A DNA stretch of 64,000 nucleotides. It comes from Mesorhizobium sp. GTDB taxonomy: Bacteria; Pseudomonadota; Alphaproteobacteria; Rhizobiales; Rhizobiaceae. This document shows, piece by piece, positions 17,580 to 31,213 of the stretch. The position numbers were made by a program, and so were the translations under genes. Below the pieces are notes generated by a model. The model was not told where the DNA came from, did no database searches, and saw only the letters and a list, made by a program, of their open reading frames with translations. Each line of letters starts with the position of its first letter. Position 1 is the stretch's first letter. The stretch is taken from the NCBI GenBank assembly GCA_004020645.1, contig SAQL01000002.1, positions 62,001 to 126,000 of the forward strand. The letters are read 5' to 3'.

Positions 17580-18758
17580 TCAGACGTCGGCATCGATAAC
17601 GGCGAGCGCCGCGTCGATGCCTTTGCCGACCGCGAGTTCCTGGCCCAAGGAATTCATCGCGCCGCCAAGTGCCGCAAGCGCCGCGATCGCATAGATCGGC
17701 TGAGCGGTCGGGCCCATATGGCCGATGCGTGTCAGCTTGCCCAATGTTTCGCCGCGGCCAGACGAAAACACCACGCCGTAGCGGGCGCGCGCGGCCTGGC
17801 GAAGCGCCTTCTCGTCGATGCCTTCGGGCGTCCGGACGGCGGTTGTGGTTGGCGATGCGAAGGTGTCGCTGGCGGCCCAGATCGACAGACCCATGGCGGC
17901 GACGCCGGCGCGCATGGCCCTGGCGGTGAGCGCGTGGCGCGCCCACACCGCCGCCGGGCCCTCGTTGAGATAGAGGTCGAGCGCGACGTCGAGCCCGTTC
18001 ATCTCCGCGACGGACGGCGTGAATGGAAACGGCTTGTCGTTCGACCAAGCATGTTCCCAGTCGACGATGCTCAGCATCGACGCGCGTGGCGCCAGTGGAT
18101 TTGCCTTCATCTTGGCCCAGGCGCGCTCGCTGACGCCCATCATCGTGAGGCCGGGAGGCGCGCCGAGGCATTTGTTCGGGCCGGTGACATAGATGTCGGC
18201 CTTGCAGTCCTCAGGATGCGTTTTCATGCCGCCGAAGGACGAAACGGCGTCGACGATCAGATAGGCGCCATGCGCCGAAACCAGCGCGCCAATGGCGTCG
18301 ATCGGGTTGATCGTGCCCGACGGCGTGTCGTGGTGGCAGACAGAAACGATGGTGATTTCTGGATGCGCTTCCAGCATTGCCGCAACCACCTGCGGCTCGA
18401 CCGCCTCGTTGTAGGGCACCTCGATCTCGAGCAGATGCGGCGAATAGCGCTTCGCCCAATAGCCAAACCCCTTGCCATAGACGCCGGAGGCGAGGTTGAG
18501 CACGACATCGTCGGGCGTGATCAGGGAGGCTGCGGCCGCCTCCAGGCCAAGAACCGGCTCGCCATGGAGAATGACCGGTTTATTCGACAGCCGCATCGCC
18601 TTCTGCGCCTTGTCGACCACACGCTCGTAAAAAAGCTGGAACGCCGGATCGTGATCGTAGAGCACCGTGCGGCCGAGGCCGCGCAGTACGGCGGGGTAGG
18701 CGTTCACCGGGCCTGCGGTGAGCGTGATGACCGGTTCGGCGTGTTCGAAATAGCGCAT
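17580..18758 (-). CDS. ppaT: Pyridoxamine-pyruvate aminotransferase
   Basis: A 392 aa fold-type I aminotransferase. From memory the sequence is nearly identical along its length to the characterised Mesorhizobium loti enzyme (mlr6806, 393 aa), which converts pyridoxamine plus pyruvate to pyridoxal plus alanine without bound PLP. The lysine that would bind PLP is Lys196 in VTGPNKCLGAPPG, and LTRIGHMG supplies the substrate-carboxylate arginine. It is the first step of vitamin B6 degradation from pyridoxamine. Twenty-five bases upstream lies the wreck of a 4-pyridoxolactonase gene, its operon partner in M. loti. No pyridoxal 4-dehydrogenase gene follows, so the pathway is not intact here. Confidence 0.92.
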   Translation of the reverse strand: MRYFEHAEPVITLTAGPVNAYPAVLRGLGRTVLYDHDPAFQLFYERVVDKAQKAMRLSNKPVILHGEPVLGLEAAAASLITPDDVVLNLASGVYGKGFGYWAKRYSPHLLEIEVPYNEAVEPQVVAAMLEAHPEITIVSVCHHDTPSGTINPIDAIGALVSAHGAYLIVDAVSSFGGMKTHPEDCKADIYVTGPNKCLGAPPGLTMMGVSERAWAKMKANPLAPRASMLSIVDWEHAWSNDKPFPFTPSVAEMNGLDVALDLYLNEGPAAVWARHALTARAMRAGVAAMGLSIWAASDTFASPTTTAVRTPEGIDEKALRQAARARYGVVFSSGRGETLGKLTRIGHMGPTAQPIYAIAALAALGGAMNSLGQELAVGKGIDAALAVIDADV

Positions 18759-18783
18759 GGTCTTTGTCTCCGCATTGGCGGCG

Positions 18784-18997
<214 letters not shown>

Positions 18998-19825
18998 CTA
19001 TTCCGCCCAGAGTTCGCGGCGCAGTTCGCGCCAGCTTTCTTCGTCCGGTGCGACAAGAAGGCCACCTCCGACGTGCCAAGGCAGATAGGCGCTGCCATCG
19101 AAACGCGCCGAGTAACCACCTGCCTCGGCATGGATCAGCACACCGGCCAAATGATCCCACGGCATCAGCTTGTTGTAGACGACGAAGTGGGCGTGGCCGC
19201 TCGCCAGCAGACGGTATTCGTGAGCCGCGCAGCGATAGCCGAATTGCGACAGGGATTTCGTCTGGTTGCGCGCCAGCCGTGACCGTTCCGGCTCGGGCAT
19301 GTATTGCCAGGACACCGCGCCGGTCATTTGCGAGATCGGTGCAGGCTCGGCGACGTGCACCTTCTCCATAGTGCCATGCGCATGCCGTATGTGGCTGCCA
19401 GCACCCTTGGCGCCGATCAGCCAGTCCTTGCCGACGGGATCGTGGATGATGCCGGCGACGGTCTCGCCCTTCACCACGACGCCCAGCATGACGCCGAACA
19501 GCGGCACGCCCGAGGCGAAATTGAAGGTGCCGTCGACTGGATCGATGACGAAGGCGAGATCGGCTTCGCCGAGACCCTGGAGCAGCGCCGGGTCGTCGGA
19601 GCAGGCTTCCTCGCCGACGATCATCGCCTGGGGATAGCGCTCACGCAGCCTGACGGTGATGAGCCGCTCGGCATTCACGTCGGCCTGCGTCACCAGGTCG
19701 GCTGCCGAGGTCTTCTGGCGGACCTCGCCCTCATCCAGCCGGCGAAAGCGCGGCATGATCTCGGCAATGGCGGCGTCGGACAGAAGCTTGGCAAGCCAGT
19801 CGATCGCGGTATCGTCAAATGTCAT
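18998..19825 (-). CDS. Inositol monophosphatase family protein
   Basis: A 275 aa Mg-dependent phosphatase. Family motifs are present: the metal-binding [10 protein letters not shown], then [20 protein letters not shown], and the C-terminal [18 protein letters not shown]. Substrates in this family include inositol-1-phosphate, histidinol phosphate, PAP and fructose bisphosphate; the sequence alone does not decide. The start overlaps the ttcA 3' end by 11 bases, so the two are co-transcribed and perhaps coupled. Its 3' end abuts the lactonase remnant. Confidence 0.9.
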   Translation of the reverse strand: MTFDDTAIDWLAKLLSDAAIAEIMPRFRRLDEGEVRQKTSAADLVTQADVNAERLITVRLRERYPQAMIVGEEACSDDPALLQGLGEADLAFVIDPVDGTFNFASGVPLFGVMLGVVVKGETVAGIIHDPVGKDWLIGAKGAGSHIRHAHGTMEKVHVAEPAPISQMTGAVSWQYMPEPERSRLARNQTKSLSQFGYRCAAHEYRLLASGHAHFVVYNKLMPWDHLAGVLIHAEAGGYSARFDGSAYLPWHVGGGLLVAPDEESWRELRRELWAE

Positions 19826-20705
19826 CGGGAACGTCTTGCCGTGTCAGGGTTTCATTGAGTGCGGCGAAATCGAAGAGTTTGCGATCGAGCAGATGCGAGG
19901 GCCGCACATTGGTCATGGCGTGGATCATCGTGTCCTTGCGGCCGGGCATGCGCTTTTCCAGGTCGTCGAGCATCGCCTTCATCGTATTGCGCTGCAGGCC
20001 GTCCTGGCTGCCGCACAGATCGCACGGGATGATCGGGAACCTCATGGCGCAGGCGAATTTTTCGAGATCGGCCTCGGCGCAATAGGCGAGCGGCCGCAGC
20101 ACCATGACGTCGCCGTCGTCGTTGAGCAGTTTTGGCGGCATGGCGGCGAGGCGCCCGCCATGGAACAGATTCATGAAAAAGGTTTCGAGAATGTCTTCGC
20201 GGTGGTGGCCAAGCACCAAAGCCGAGCAGCCCTCCTCCCGCGCGATGCGGTAGAGATGGCCGCGCCTGAGCCGCGAGCACAGCGAACAGTAGGTGCTGCC
20301 CACGGGAAGCTTGCCGGTCACCACCGAATAGGTGTCCTGATATTCGATGCGGTGCGGAATGGCGTATTTATTGAGATAGTCGGGCAAAATGTGTTTCGGG
20401 AAATTCGGCTGGCCCTGGTCGAGATTGCAAGCCAGCAGCTCGACCGGCAGCAGGCCGCGCCATTTGAGGTCGAGCAGCACAGCGAGCAGGCCGTAGGAAT
20501 CCTTGCCGCCAGACAAGGCGACGAGCCAGCGATCGCCGGCCCTCACCATTGAAAAATCGTCGATCGCCTGACGGGCGAGACGCAGCAGCCGCTTGCGCAG
20601 CTTGTTGAACTCGACGGAGGACGGCACATCGGCAAACAGCGGATGAAAGCCGCCTGCGGCATCGGCGATCGGTTCGAGTGTTTTGGCGTCTGGCAGCATG
20701 TTCAT
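19815..20705 (-). CDS. ttcA: tRNA 2-thiocytidine(32) synthetase TtcA
   Basis: A 296 aa PP-loop ATPase that thiolates cytidine 32 of certain tRNAs using a [4Fe-4S] cluster. The PP-loop is [10 protein letters not shown]. The cluster ligands are the CSLC pair and the cysteine in [21 protein letters not shown] is the second family motif. The start [19 protein letters not shown] gives a slightly extended N-terminus. It depends on Fe-S supply from the suf system encoded at 33-41 kb. A repeat and the rpsD terminator separate it from rpsD upstream. Confidence 0.95.
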   Translation of the reverse strand: MNMLPDAKTLEPIADAAGGFHPLFADVPSSVEFNKLRKRLLRLARQAIDDFSMVRAGDRWLVALSGGKDSYGLLAVLLDLKWRGLLPVELLACNLDQGQPNFPKHILPDYLNKYAIPHRIEYQDTYSVVTGKLPVGSTYCSLCSRLRRGHLYRIAREEGCSALVLGHHREDILETFFMNLFHGGRLAAMPPKLLNDDGDVMVLRPLAYCAEADLEKFACAMRFPIIPCDLCGSQDGLQRNTMKAMLDDLEKRMPGRKDTMIHAMTNVRPSHLLDRKLFDFAALNETLTRQDVPDDI

Positions 20706-20744
20706 GGCGCGTCGGCCTCAAAGTCGTTGTTGCCGCCCGGATTA

Positions 20745-20783
20745 GCGCATCGGCCCGAAAATCGAAATCGATTTTCGGATGCC
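20745..20783. repeat. Family A palindromic repeat
   Basis: The core ccgaaaatcg/cgattttcgg sits between gcgcatcgg and ggatgc arms. It lies between the ttcA start and the rpsD terminator, in the ttcA promoter region. Confidence 0.7.
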
Positions 20784-20784
20784 C

Positions 20785-20814
20785 AAAAGAAAAGGCCGCC
20801 TCGACGGCGGCCTT
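20785..20814 (-). terminator. Rho-independent terminator of rpsD
   Basis: On the minus strand the stem GGCCGCC/GGCGGCC has a 5-base loop (20794-20812) and is followed by TTTTCTTTT. It lies 28 bases after the rpsD stop codon. Confidence 0.88.
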
Positions 20815-20841
20815 CGGTGGTATCGCAGACGAAGAAATCGA

Positions 20842-21459
20842 TCAGCGCGAATAGAATTCGACGACCAGGTTCGGTTCCATCTGCACGGCAAAGGGAACAT
20901 CCGACAGGCCGGGGATGCGCCCGAAGGTCGCGGTCATCTTGTTATGATCGACCTCGATGTAATCAGGCACGTCGCGCTCGGCCAAGCCTACCGATTCCAG
21001 GACGATCACCAGCTGCTTCGACTTTTCGCGCACTTCGATGACGTCGCCCGGCTTGCAGCGGTATGAGCCGATGTTGACGCGCTTGCCGTTGACATTGATG
21101 TGGCCGTGATTGACGAACTGGCGAGCGGCAAAAATGGTCGGCACGAACTTGGCGCGGTAGACGACCGCGTCGAGACGCGATTCGAGCAGGCCGATCAGGT
21201 TCTCCGAGGTGTCGCCCTTGCGGCGGTCCGCCTCTTCATAGACCTTGCGGAACTGCTTTTCCGAAACGTCGCCGTAGTGACCCTTCAGCTTCTGCTTGGC
21301 ACGCAGCTGCAGGCCGAAATCGGAAAGCTTGCCCTTGCGGCGCTGGCCGTGCTGGCCGGGACCGTATTCGCGCTTGTTGACCGGGGATTTCGGGCGGCCC
21401 CAGATGTTTTCGCCGAGACGGCGGTCGATCTTGTATTTCGCGGATTCGCGCTTGCTCAT
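20842..21459 (-). CDS. rpsD: 30S ribosomal protein S4
   Basis: A 205 aa primary 16S rRNA-binding protein. The N-terminus [20 protein letters not shown] and the central S4 domain ([37 protein letters not shown]) are standard, ending VVEFYSR. In alphaproteobacteria rpsD stands alone rather than in the alpha operon, as here. The start at 21459 fits the family. A hairpin lies in the leader at 21483-21505, and a strong terminator follows. Confidence 0.98.
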   Translation of the reverse strand: MSKRESAKYKIDRRLGENIWGRPKSPVNKREYGPGQHGQRRKGKLSDFGLQLRAKQKLKGHYGDVSEKQFRKVYEEADRRKGDTSENLIGLLESRLDAVVYRAKFVPTIFAARQFVNHGHINVNGKRVNIGSYRCKPGDVIEVREKSKQLVIVLESVGLAERDVPDYIEVDHNKMTATFGRIPGLSDVPFAVQMEPNLVVEFYSR

Positions 21460-21482
21460 CGCATTCCCTTTCAAAACAACAG

Positions 21483-21505
21483 ACCCGGAACCTCATGGTC
21501 CGGGT
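21483..21505 (-). promoter_or_regulatory. Leader hairpin upstream of rpsD
   Basis: An inverted repeat in the rpsD 5' region: ACCCGGACC and GGTTCCGGGT around ATGA, one bulge. It ends about 24 bases before the ATG. S4 represses its own mRNA in other bacteria, so this is a candidate autoregulatory element, but no known S4-binding motif was matched. Confidence 0.4.
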
Positions 21506-21858
21506 GAAGGAAACGCGCCCTCCTCTGGCCTCCGTTTTCGAGACCTGACAGGGTTTTCCCACGCAACGCGGCGGAAAACCCACGGGACACGTCATTCTAG
21601 ACAAGACTCCGGAAATAATAGAGCGGCTTCCCGAACGCCTTGCGCACATAAAAAGAAACCACCGGACGTTGCGGCCCGGTGTTGGTGGGCTGATTAGACG
21701 GAGATTTAACCGGTGTCAAGCTTGCAGCAGCTGGCGTTGGTGATGGCGAGCGGATACGGCCCAAAGGCTGCGGTTCAGCTTCTGTGCTGGACCGCGGCTA
21801 TCCAACTATGGAATCGGAAACGACCGCCCTGCGGGTGCCCAGTCGGACGCGCGGTGGG
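21506..21858. other. Intergenic stretch upstream of rpsD
   Basis: About 350 bases with no plausible gene. It contains one exact 9-base inverted repeat, gggttttcc (21551-21559) with ggaaaaccc (21573-21581). The rpsD promoter must lie here. Nothing else was recognised. Confidence 0.5.
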
Positions 21859-22047
21859 CTAGTGTTTCGATTTCTTCTCGGGCAAGCCCTTACGCTTGGT
21901 CTCGGCGAATTCCTCGAGCTGCTTTTCGCTCATGGATTTGTACATTCCCTTCGAAGGGCCTTTGAGTTCGCTCTTCTTGGTTTCGCCACGCTTGGCGGAC
22001 AATGCCGCGCCGGCGGCTTTCTGCTGGGCCTTTGATGTGGCTGGCAT
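21859..22047 (-). CDS. DUF3008 family small basic protein
   Basis: A 62 aa lysine-rich protein reading MPATSKAQQKAAGAALSAKR and then SKGMYKSMSEKQLEEFA, ending GLPEKKSKH. This matches DUF3008, a short uncharacterised family common in rhizobia and often near stress or DNA-related genes. The high Lys content suggests nucleic-acid contact, but that is inference. It stands alone on the minus strand between rpsD and murI. Confidence 0.85.
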   Translation of the reverse strand: MPATSKAQQKAAGAALSAKRGETKKSELKGPSKGMYKSMSEKQLEEFAETKRKGLPEKKSKH

Positions 22048-22109
22048 GATCGTTTCTCCCGTCTTGCAATGAGAGAAAAACGCACCGGTCCGGGTGATGT
22101 TCCCAGATA

Positions 22110-22928
22110 TCAGGAAATCGCCAGCCCAAACCCCTGCATCAGGCGGCGAGTCGGGAAATCAACCCTCTTCGAGGTGAAGACGGCAAGATCGGTGCCTTCC
22201 GGCAACGCCTCGCCGCCATTCCTGGCCTCGGTGTCCGCGAGCAGCGAGAGCGCCCGCCGTGCGATCGCCTCGGCGGGATCGAGCCAATCGACCGGCCAAG
22301 GTGCCGTCTTGCGCATGCGGTTGGCCAGAAAAGGGTAATGGGTGCAGGCAAGCACGACGATGTCGGTCCGCAGCTCATCATGTTCGACGAAGCACGGAGC
22401 GATCTCGGCACGCACAGCCTCTTCATCGACAAAGCCTTCGCGCATATAGACCTCGGCCAGTCCCGCCAGATTGTCGCTGCCAACCAGGCGGACATGGCAT
22501 TTCTGCGCCCATTTGCCGATCAGGTCGCGCGTATACTGCCGCTTGACGGTGCCGGGCGTCGCCAGCACCGAAACCAGCCCGGAGCGCGTGCGTTCCGCCG
22601 CCGGCTTGATCGCCGGCACCGTGCCGACGAAAGGATGGCCGGGAAATCTTTCGCGCAACGCATCGATGACCAGTGTCGAGGCGGTATTGCAGGCGATGAC
22701 CGAAATGGCCGGGGCAAAATGGTCGAGCAGCTTGCCGAACAGCTCCAGTATATGTGCCCTCAGAGCCGGTTCCTCCCAAGCGCCATAGGGGAAAGCCGCG
22801 TCGTCGGCGACATAGACGAACCGCCGGTCGGGCATCAGCACGCGCGCTTCGCGCAGCACCGTCAGGCCGCCGATGCCGGAATCGAACATCAGGATCGGGC
22901 AGGCGTTTGAGAGATCGGTCATTGTCAT
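22110..22928 (-). CDS. murI: Glutamate racemase
   Basis: A 272 aa cytoplasmic enzyme making D-glutamate for peptidoglycan. The two catalytic cysteines are in VIACNTAST and [10 protein letters not shown], and the N-terminal substrate motif is [12 protein letters not shown]. The upstream ATG at 22928 and a second at 22922 (MTDLSNACP) are both possible starts. The stop is at 22110, 62 bases upstream of the DUF3008 start. Length and motifs are normal for the family. Confidence 0.96.
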   Translation of the reverse strand: MTMTDLSNACPILMFDSGIGGLTVLREARVLMPDRRFVYVADDAAFPYGAWEEPALRAHILELFGKLLDHFAPAISVIACNTASTLVIDALRERFPGHPFVGTVPAIKPAAERTRSGLVSVLATPGTVKRQYTRDLIGKWAQKCHVRLVGSDNLAGLAEVYMREGFVDEEAVRAEIAPCFVEHDELRTDIVVLACTHYPFLANRMRKTAPWPVDWLDPAEAIARRALSLLADTEARNGGEALPEGTDLAVFTSKRVDFPTRRLMQGFGLAIS

Positions 22929-23036
22929 TCAGGAAAGGGAGCTGGGGAGAGAAGGCTGGCCCAAGCTTAGGCCAATGATGCGTTTATCTGGCACGGTTCT
23001 ATCTGCAACCATCATGGCCTTGATGCGGCGAGGCGA

Positions 23037-23681
23037 TCACACAAGGCCTCGCTTGCCGAAGCCGCCGGGCCGCGGCCGGCCATTTGGCAGAGACGCGGGT
23101 TGAGATGCAGGGTGGTTCGACGGCGCCGGTGCGGCGCGCATGGCATAGGCCAGAGCCTGGGCCGTCCCGCCGGCGGCCGCCTCTGAATGGGGCGCCCGGC
23201 CACCGCGCGACGGCCCGGGAGGGTCGAAATCGCCGAAACTCAGGGAGGACGCCATATCCGCAGAGCTGCCACCCGCCGGCTTGGCCGCCAAGATGACCGC
23301 CCAGAGCCCAACAAGAGCGAGTCCCAGCAGGTTAAGGCCGGAATGCGAACCTTCGCCGTCGAATCTCACGACAAGAACAGTGCCAGCCTGCAGAATCGCA
23401 AACAGGGTCGAGAACACAATGTACGACCAAAGAATCCATTTGGGTCCTTGCGCGTCGCGGCTTCGACGCCGGGCGAAATTCGCGCGGAACAGCACGATCA
23501 CCAGCGAAGCGACGAGAACGGCCGCGGCCAGCCCTTCCCTGGAAGGACCAGGTTTCGAATTGGCCAATCCCTCGATGCCGATGGTCGATACGACGCAAAG
23601 CACAAATGTCACAATTTCCGCAACCAGCAGAGCCGCGGAATAGAAGAAAAAGCGAAGACGACCGATATTTGAGTTAAACAT
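23037..23681 (-). CDS. Membrane protein of unknown function with a Pro/Gly/Ala-rich tail
   Basis: A 214 aa protein. Four hydrophobic segments are predicted in the first 135 residues (SAALLVAEIVTFVLCVVSTI, AAAVLVASLVIVLF, ILWSYIVFSTLFAILQAGTV and GLALVGLWAVILAA). The layout resembles small DUF805-type membrane proteins, but I see no diagnostic motif. The last 75 residues are rich in Pro, Gly, Ala and Ser and look disordered, probably cytoplasmic. ATG at 23681 was preferred over the GTG 12 bases upstream. It may be transcribed after trmJ on the same strand. Confidence 0.65.
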   Translation of the reverse strand: MFNSNIGRLRFFFYSAALLVAEIVTFVLCVVSTIGIEGLANSKPGPSREGLAAAVLVASLVIVLFRANFARRRSRDAQGPKWILWSYIVFSTLFAILQAGTVLVVRFDGEGSHSGLNLLGLALVGLWAVILAAKPAGGSSADMASSLSFGDFDPPGPSRGGRAPHSEAAAGGTAQALAYAMRAAPAPSNHPASQPASLPNGRPRPGGFGKRGLV

Positions 23682-23762
23682 CCGAGGATCCACCCTTCGC
23701 TGGACGATGGATCATATCGAATAAAATTCAGTTACTGGTGAAGCAGCCGTTCTCGATCGGTT

Positions 23763-24608
23763 CTATTCTTTGTCTGTCACCTTGCGGGCGCGTGCCGCCG
23801 CTGCCGGAAGCCGTCGTGGATCATCGCCCGGCGATCCATCGCCGCGCGGCATGGCCGGCGAGAACCTGTCCAGCGATGAAATTATGCCGCGCAGCACCTT
23901 GAGTTCCGGCTCGGCGAAGCCGGCGCGCGTCAGCACCGCGCGCAGATTGTCGACCATCTTCGGCTTCTTCGTCGCCGGGCGGAAATAGCCGCGCGCTTCG
24001 AGCGCGCCTTCCAGATACGCGAACAGGCCGTGCAATTGTTCCTTGGTTGCCGGCATCATGTCAGGGCTGGAAAAATTGGTTTCCGTTTCATCTTCCAAGC
24101 CCGACTTCATCCATTCATAGGACATCAGCAGGGCCGCCTGGGCGATGTTGAGCGAAGAAAAGGCGGGAGCGACCGGGAAGGTGACTATCTCGTCGGCGAG
24201 GCCGACCTCGTCATTGTAGAGCCCGAACCGTTCGCGGCCGAACAGGATCCCGGTTTTCTGTCCGGCTCGCTGCCGCGCCCTCAGCGCCCTGCCCGCCTCG
24301 ACCGGTCCGCGCACCGGCTTGAAATTATCGCGCGCGCGCGCCGTGGTGGCGAAGACGAAGTTCAGGTCGGCGACCGCCGAGGCAAGATCGTCAAACACTC
24401 TAACGGCATCGATGACATGATCGGCGCGGCTCGCGGCAGCGCGCGCCTTGTCGCTCGGCCAGCCGTCGCGCGGATTGACGAGGCGCAGTTCGGCAAGGCC
24501 AAAGTTCGCCATGGCGCGGGCGACCATGCCGATATTCTCGCCGAGCTGCGGCTCGACCAGGATGATCGCCGGGCCTGCGGCAGGAGGGATGTCGTTGCTG
24601 GCTTGCAT
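23763..24608 (-). CDS. trmJ: tRNA (Cm32/Um32) methyltransferase TrmJ
   Basis: A 281 aa SPOUT-class SAM-dependent methyltransferase acting on position 32 of tRNA. It starts IILVEPQLGENIGMVARAMA and carries GILFGRERFGLYNDEVGLAD and SSLNIAQAALLMSYEWM, the three knot-forming motifs. The C-terminal part (LFAYLEGALEARGYF onwards) is the TrmJ-type extension. ATG at 24608 is used; an in-frame TTG lies nine bases earlier. TtcA, encoded 3 kb away, modifies the same tRNA position chemically differently. It is divergent from icd. Confidence 0.93.
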   Translation of the reverse strand: MQASNDIPPAAGPAIILVEPQLGENIGMVARAMANFGLAELRLVNPRDGWPSDKARAAASRADHVIDAVRVFDDLASAVADLNFVFATTARARDNFKPVRGPVEAGRALRARQRAGQKTGILFGRERFGLYNDEVGLADEIVTFPVAPAFSSLNIAQAALLMSYEWMKSGLEDETETNFSSPDMMPATKEQLHGLFAYLEGALEARGYFRPATKKPKMVDNLRAVLTRAGFAEPELKVLRGIISSLDRFSPAMPRGDGSPGDDPRRLPAAAARARKVTDKE

Positions 24609-24826
24609 GGGTGTCAATGAACTGCTGTTTGCGGCATTTCAGCGTCCCCTGCCATATCCGGCCGCGAAAAAGAAGCTTTCACAACGAGCGACCGATGGCG
24701 ATGGCCGAGCCAACCCGCGCGGATCGCCGTTTGCGTGGCCAAAAATGCTTTGATATACGGGCGCATCCCCGGCCAAAGCCATGCGGGCAAGGCCGTCCCG
24801 ATCCCCAACAATGAGGCATTCTTTCC

Positions 24827-26038
24827 ATGGCGAAGATCAAGGTGGCGAACCCGGTTGTCGAACTCGACGGCGACGAGATGACCCGCATCATCTGGCAGTT
24901 CATCAAGGACAAGCTGATTCACCCCTATCTCGACCTCAAGCTTGAATATTACGACCTCGGCATCGAGCACCGCGACGCCACCAACGACCAGGTGACCATC
25001 GATTCGGCCAATGCCATCAAGAAACATGGCGTCGGCGTGAAATGCGCGACGATCACGCCCGACGAGCAGCGCGTCGAGGAATTCAAGCTGAAGAAGATGT
25101 GGAAGTCGCCGAACGGCACCATCCGCAACATCCTTGGCGGCACCATCTTTCGCGAGCCGATCATCATGAAGAACGTACCGCGGCTGGTGCCCGGCTGGAC
25201 CAAGCCGATCATCGTCGGCCGTCATGCCTTTGGCGACCAGTACCGCGCCACCGACTTCCGCTTTCCCGGCAAGGGCAAGCTGACGATCAAGTTCGTCGGC
25301 GAGGACGGCACGGTGATCGAGCATGATGTGTTCGATGCGCCGGCCGCCGGCGTCGCCATGGCCATGTACAATCTCGACGAGTCGATCCGTGAGTTCGCCC
25401 GCGCCTCGCTGAATTACGGCCTGCTGCGCAACTATCCGGTCTACCTCTCGACCAAGAACACCATCCTCAAGGCCTATGACGGCCGCTTCAAGGACATTTT
25501 CCAGGAAGTCTACGAGACTGAGTTCGAAGCCGAATTCAAGGCGAAAAAGATCTGGTACGAACACCGGCTGATCGACGACATGGTCGCCTCCAGCCTGAAA
25601 TGGTCGGGCGGCTATGTCTGGGCCTGCAAGAACTACGATGGCGATGTACAGTCGGACACGGTGGCGCAAGGTTTTGGGTCGCTCGGCCTGATGACCTCGG
25701 TGCTGATGACGCCGGACGGCAAGACGGTGGAGGCGGAGGCCGCGCACGGCACTGTCACCCGCCACTATCGCCAGCATCAGAAGGGCGAGGAAACCTCGAC
25801 CAATTCGATCGCCTCGATCTTCGCTTGGACGCGCGGCCTCACCCATCGCGCCAAGCTCGACGACAATGCCGAGCTGAAGCGTTTTGCCGAGACGCTGGAA
25901 AAGGTCTGCATCCAGACCGTCGAGGCCGGCTTCATGACCAAGGACCTGTCGCTGCTGATCGGTCCCGACCAGCCATGGCTTTCGACCACCGGCTTCCTCG
26001 ACAAGATCGACGAGAATCTGCAGAAGGCGATGGCCTGA
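24827..26038 (+). CDS. icd: NADP-dependent isocitrate dehydrogenase
   Basis: A 403 aa homodimer-type IDH of the eukaryotic-like subfamily found in alphaproteobacteria. It converts isocitrate to 2-oxoglutarate in the TCA cycle. It begins [23 protein letters not shown]; the substrate loop is [19 protein letters not shown] and the metal/substrate motif is [23 protein letters not shown] is the NADP-binding signature. It is a single gene with an upstream region of 218 bases shared with divergent trmJ. Thirteen bases separate its stop from the GST start, so the two are probably co-transcribed. Confidence 0.97.
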   Translation: MAKIKVANPVVELDGDEMTRIIWQFIKDKLIHPYLDLKLEYYDLGIEHRDATNDQVTIDSANAIKKHGVGVKCATITPDEQRVEEFKLKKMWKSPNGTIRNILGGTIFREPIIMKNVPRLVPGWTKPIIVGRHAFGDQYRATDFRFPGKGKLTIKFVGEDGTVIEHDVFDAPAAGVAMAMYNLDESIREFARASLNYGLLRNYPVYLSTKNTILKAYDGRFKDIFQEVYETEFEAEFKAKKIWYEHRLIDDMVASSLKWSGGYVWACKNYDGDVQSDTVAQGFGSLGLMTSVLMTPDGKTVEAEAAHGTVTRHYRQHQKGEETSTNSIASIFAWTRGLTHRAKLDDNAELKRFAETLEKVCIQTVEAGFMTKDLSLLIGPDQPWLSTTGFLDKIDENLQKAMA

Positions 26039-26051
26039 CCAGACGAACGTC

Positions 26052-26678
26052 ATGAGCAAACCCATCGTCTACGGGGCGGACTACAGCGTCTACGTGCGCA
26101 TCGTCCGCCTCGTGCTCGAGGAAAAAGGCATCGACTACGAACTTGTGCCGGTCGACATCTTTGCGGCGGACGGCATTCCGGGCTGGTATTTCGACCATCA
26201 GCCGTTCGGCCGCATCCCTGCCTTCGAGCACGACGGGTTCCGCCTCTACGAGACCGGTGCGATCACCCGCTATGTCGACGAAGCCTTCGACGGCCCCATG
26301 TTGCAACCGGCCGAAGCCCGATCTCGCGCACGTATGAACCAGATCATCGGCATGCTCGACGCCTATGCCTATCGGGCCTTGGTCTGGGATGTCGCTGTCG
26401 AGCGGCTGGAGAAGACAGCGCCCGACGAGGCTTTGATCGCCAATGGGCTTCGGCAGGCGGCCACGGTGCTTCGAGCACTCACCTCACTGAAAGCCGCCGG
26501 GCCGTGGCTGCTGGGTGAGCAACTGACACTCGCCGACCTGCATGCCGCGCCAATCATCGGCTATTTCGTCAAGGTGGCCGAAGGACAAAACCTGCTGGCC
26601 GAGTTTGCCAATGTCCAGGCCTGGTGGGCTCGCATCGCCGAGCGCCCGAGTTTTGCCCGTACTGAAAAGGCTGGGTGA
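26052..26678 (+). CDS. Glutathione S-transferase family protein
   Basis: A 208 aa protein. An N-terminal thioredoxin-like domain (VYGADYSVYVRIVRLVLEEK) includes the cis-Pro/SNAIL-type region RIPAFEHDGFRLYETGAITR, and a helical C-terminal domain ends with LADLHAAPIIGYF. Ser/Tyr residues in ADYSVYVR are candidates for thiol activation. The substrate is unknown; such enzymes detoxify electrophiles or act as glutathione lyases. It sits 13 bases behind icd. A palindromic repeat element follows before alaS. Confidence 0.88.
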   Translation: MSKPIVYGADYSVYVRIVRLVLEEKGIDYELVPVDIFAADGIPGWYFDHQPFGRIPAFEHDGFRLYETGAITRYVDEAFDGPMLQPAEARSRARMNQIIGMLDAYAYRALVWDVAVERLEKTAPDEALIANGLRQAATVLRALTSLKAAGPWLLGEQLTLADLHAAPIIGYFVKVAEGQNLLAEFANVQAWWARIAERPSFARTEKAG

Positions 26679-26706
26679 CAAATGTCCGAAAGGCCGAGGG
26701 ACAGCA

Positions 26707-26876
26707 CCCCCCTCTGTCCTGCCGGACATCTCCCCCTCAAGGGGGAAGATTGGATCTCGCGACTGCTTTCGCCAATTTTCAACGTTGCCAATTTTCGACG
26801 TTGGAGGAGAAGGCAGGGCAATGAAGCTGCCAATCTCCCCCCTTGAGGGGGAGATGCCCGGCAGGGCAGAGGGGGG
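26707..26876. repeat. Family B palindromic repeat (CTCTGTCC...GGACAGAG type)
   Basis: Two inverted arms of about 46 bases (26707-26752 and 26830-26876): one reads ccccctctgtcctgccgg then tctccccctcaaggggg, and the other is the near-exact reverse complement. The centre has two near-identical copies of ccaattttcaacgttg. A sister element lies at 53679-53836. It separates convergent GST and alaS genes. Confidence 0.88.
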
Positions 26877-26920
26877 CTGTGTCCCTCCGAGTCCTGCGAT
26901 AAATTCTCCCAGATCTACGA

Positions 26921-29587
<2,667 letters not shown>

Positions 29588-29841
29588 GAATACTGCCTTT
29601 TCGAGAGAACCGCCGATTGCCGGCGGAAAACAGACATGGCCTTTTAGCGGTCGCACCGCACCCTGTCCAGAAACACGGAATTGCTCCAAATCGTAGCATT
29701 GGCCGGCTGTTCGGAATGGCCAGAGCCACCGCCAAAAACGCAACCGCCGGCCCAAGGCCGGCGGCATGAACACATCGATACACCAACTCAATTCGGGATA
29801 CGTGAACTCAAACGGATAGTCTGGCTGGCACAGCCTGCATC

Positions 29842-30939
<1,098 letters not shown>

Positions 30940-30997
30940 GATACATCACCCCTTGGTCGTCAATGAAGGCCGGACAATCCGTAATCCTTATCAATTT

Positions 30998-31012
30998 GTA
31001 CCGTTTTTGTTC
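30998..31012. promoter_or_regulatory. Candidate LexA (SOS) box upstream of recA
   Basis: The plus strand reads GTAC-cgttttt-GTTC, one mismatch from the alphaproteobacterial LexA consensus GTTC-N7-GTTC. A second one-mismatch site, GTTC-N7-GTTT, lies at 31064-31078. Both are in the recA upstream region. The first, 59 bases from the start codon, is the better placed. Confidence 0.6.
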
Positions 31013-31213
31013 TCGCCTGGCAAGGGGAGACAAGCGATTGAAAAACAAACAATATCAGGATTTGTTCTTTTTTTGTTTCGTGTTTTCACCCCAGGATGTA
31101 TCCCGCTTCACCCGCAGGATTCTGCTGGGCATCTTCCGAATCGCGCCTCCGGTTGCCGGGTTCCGCCTGACAACCTAGTCTCACCCGGCAACAGCAAAGG
31201 TCATCTCGCCGGC

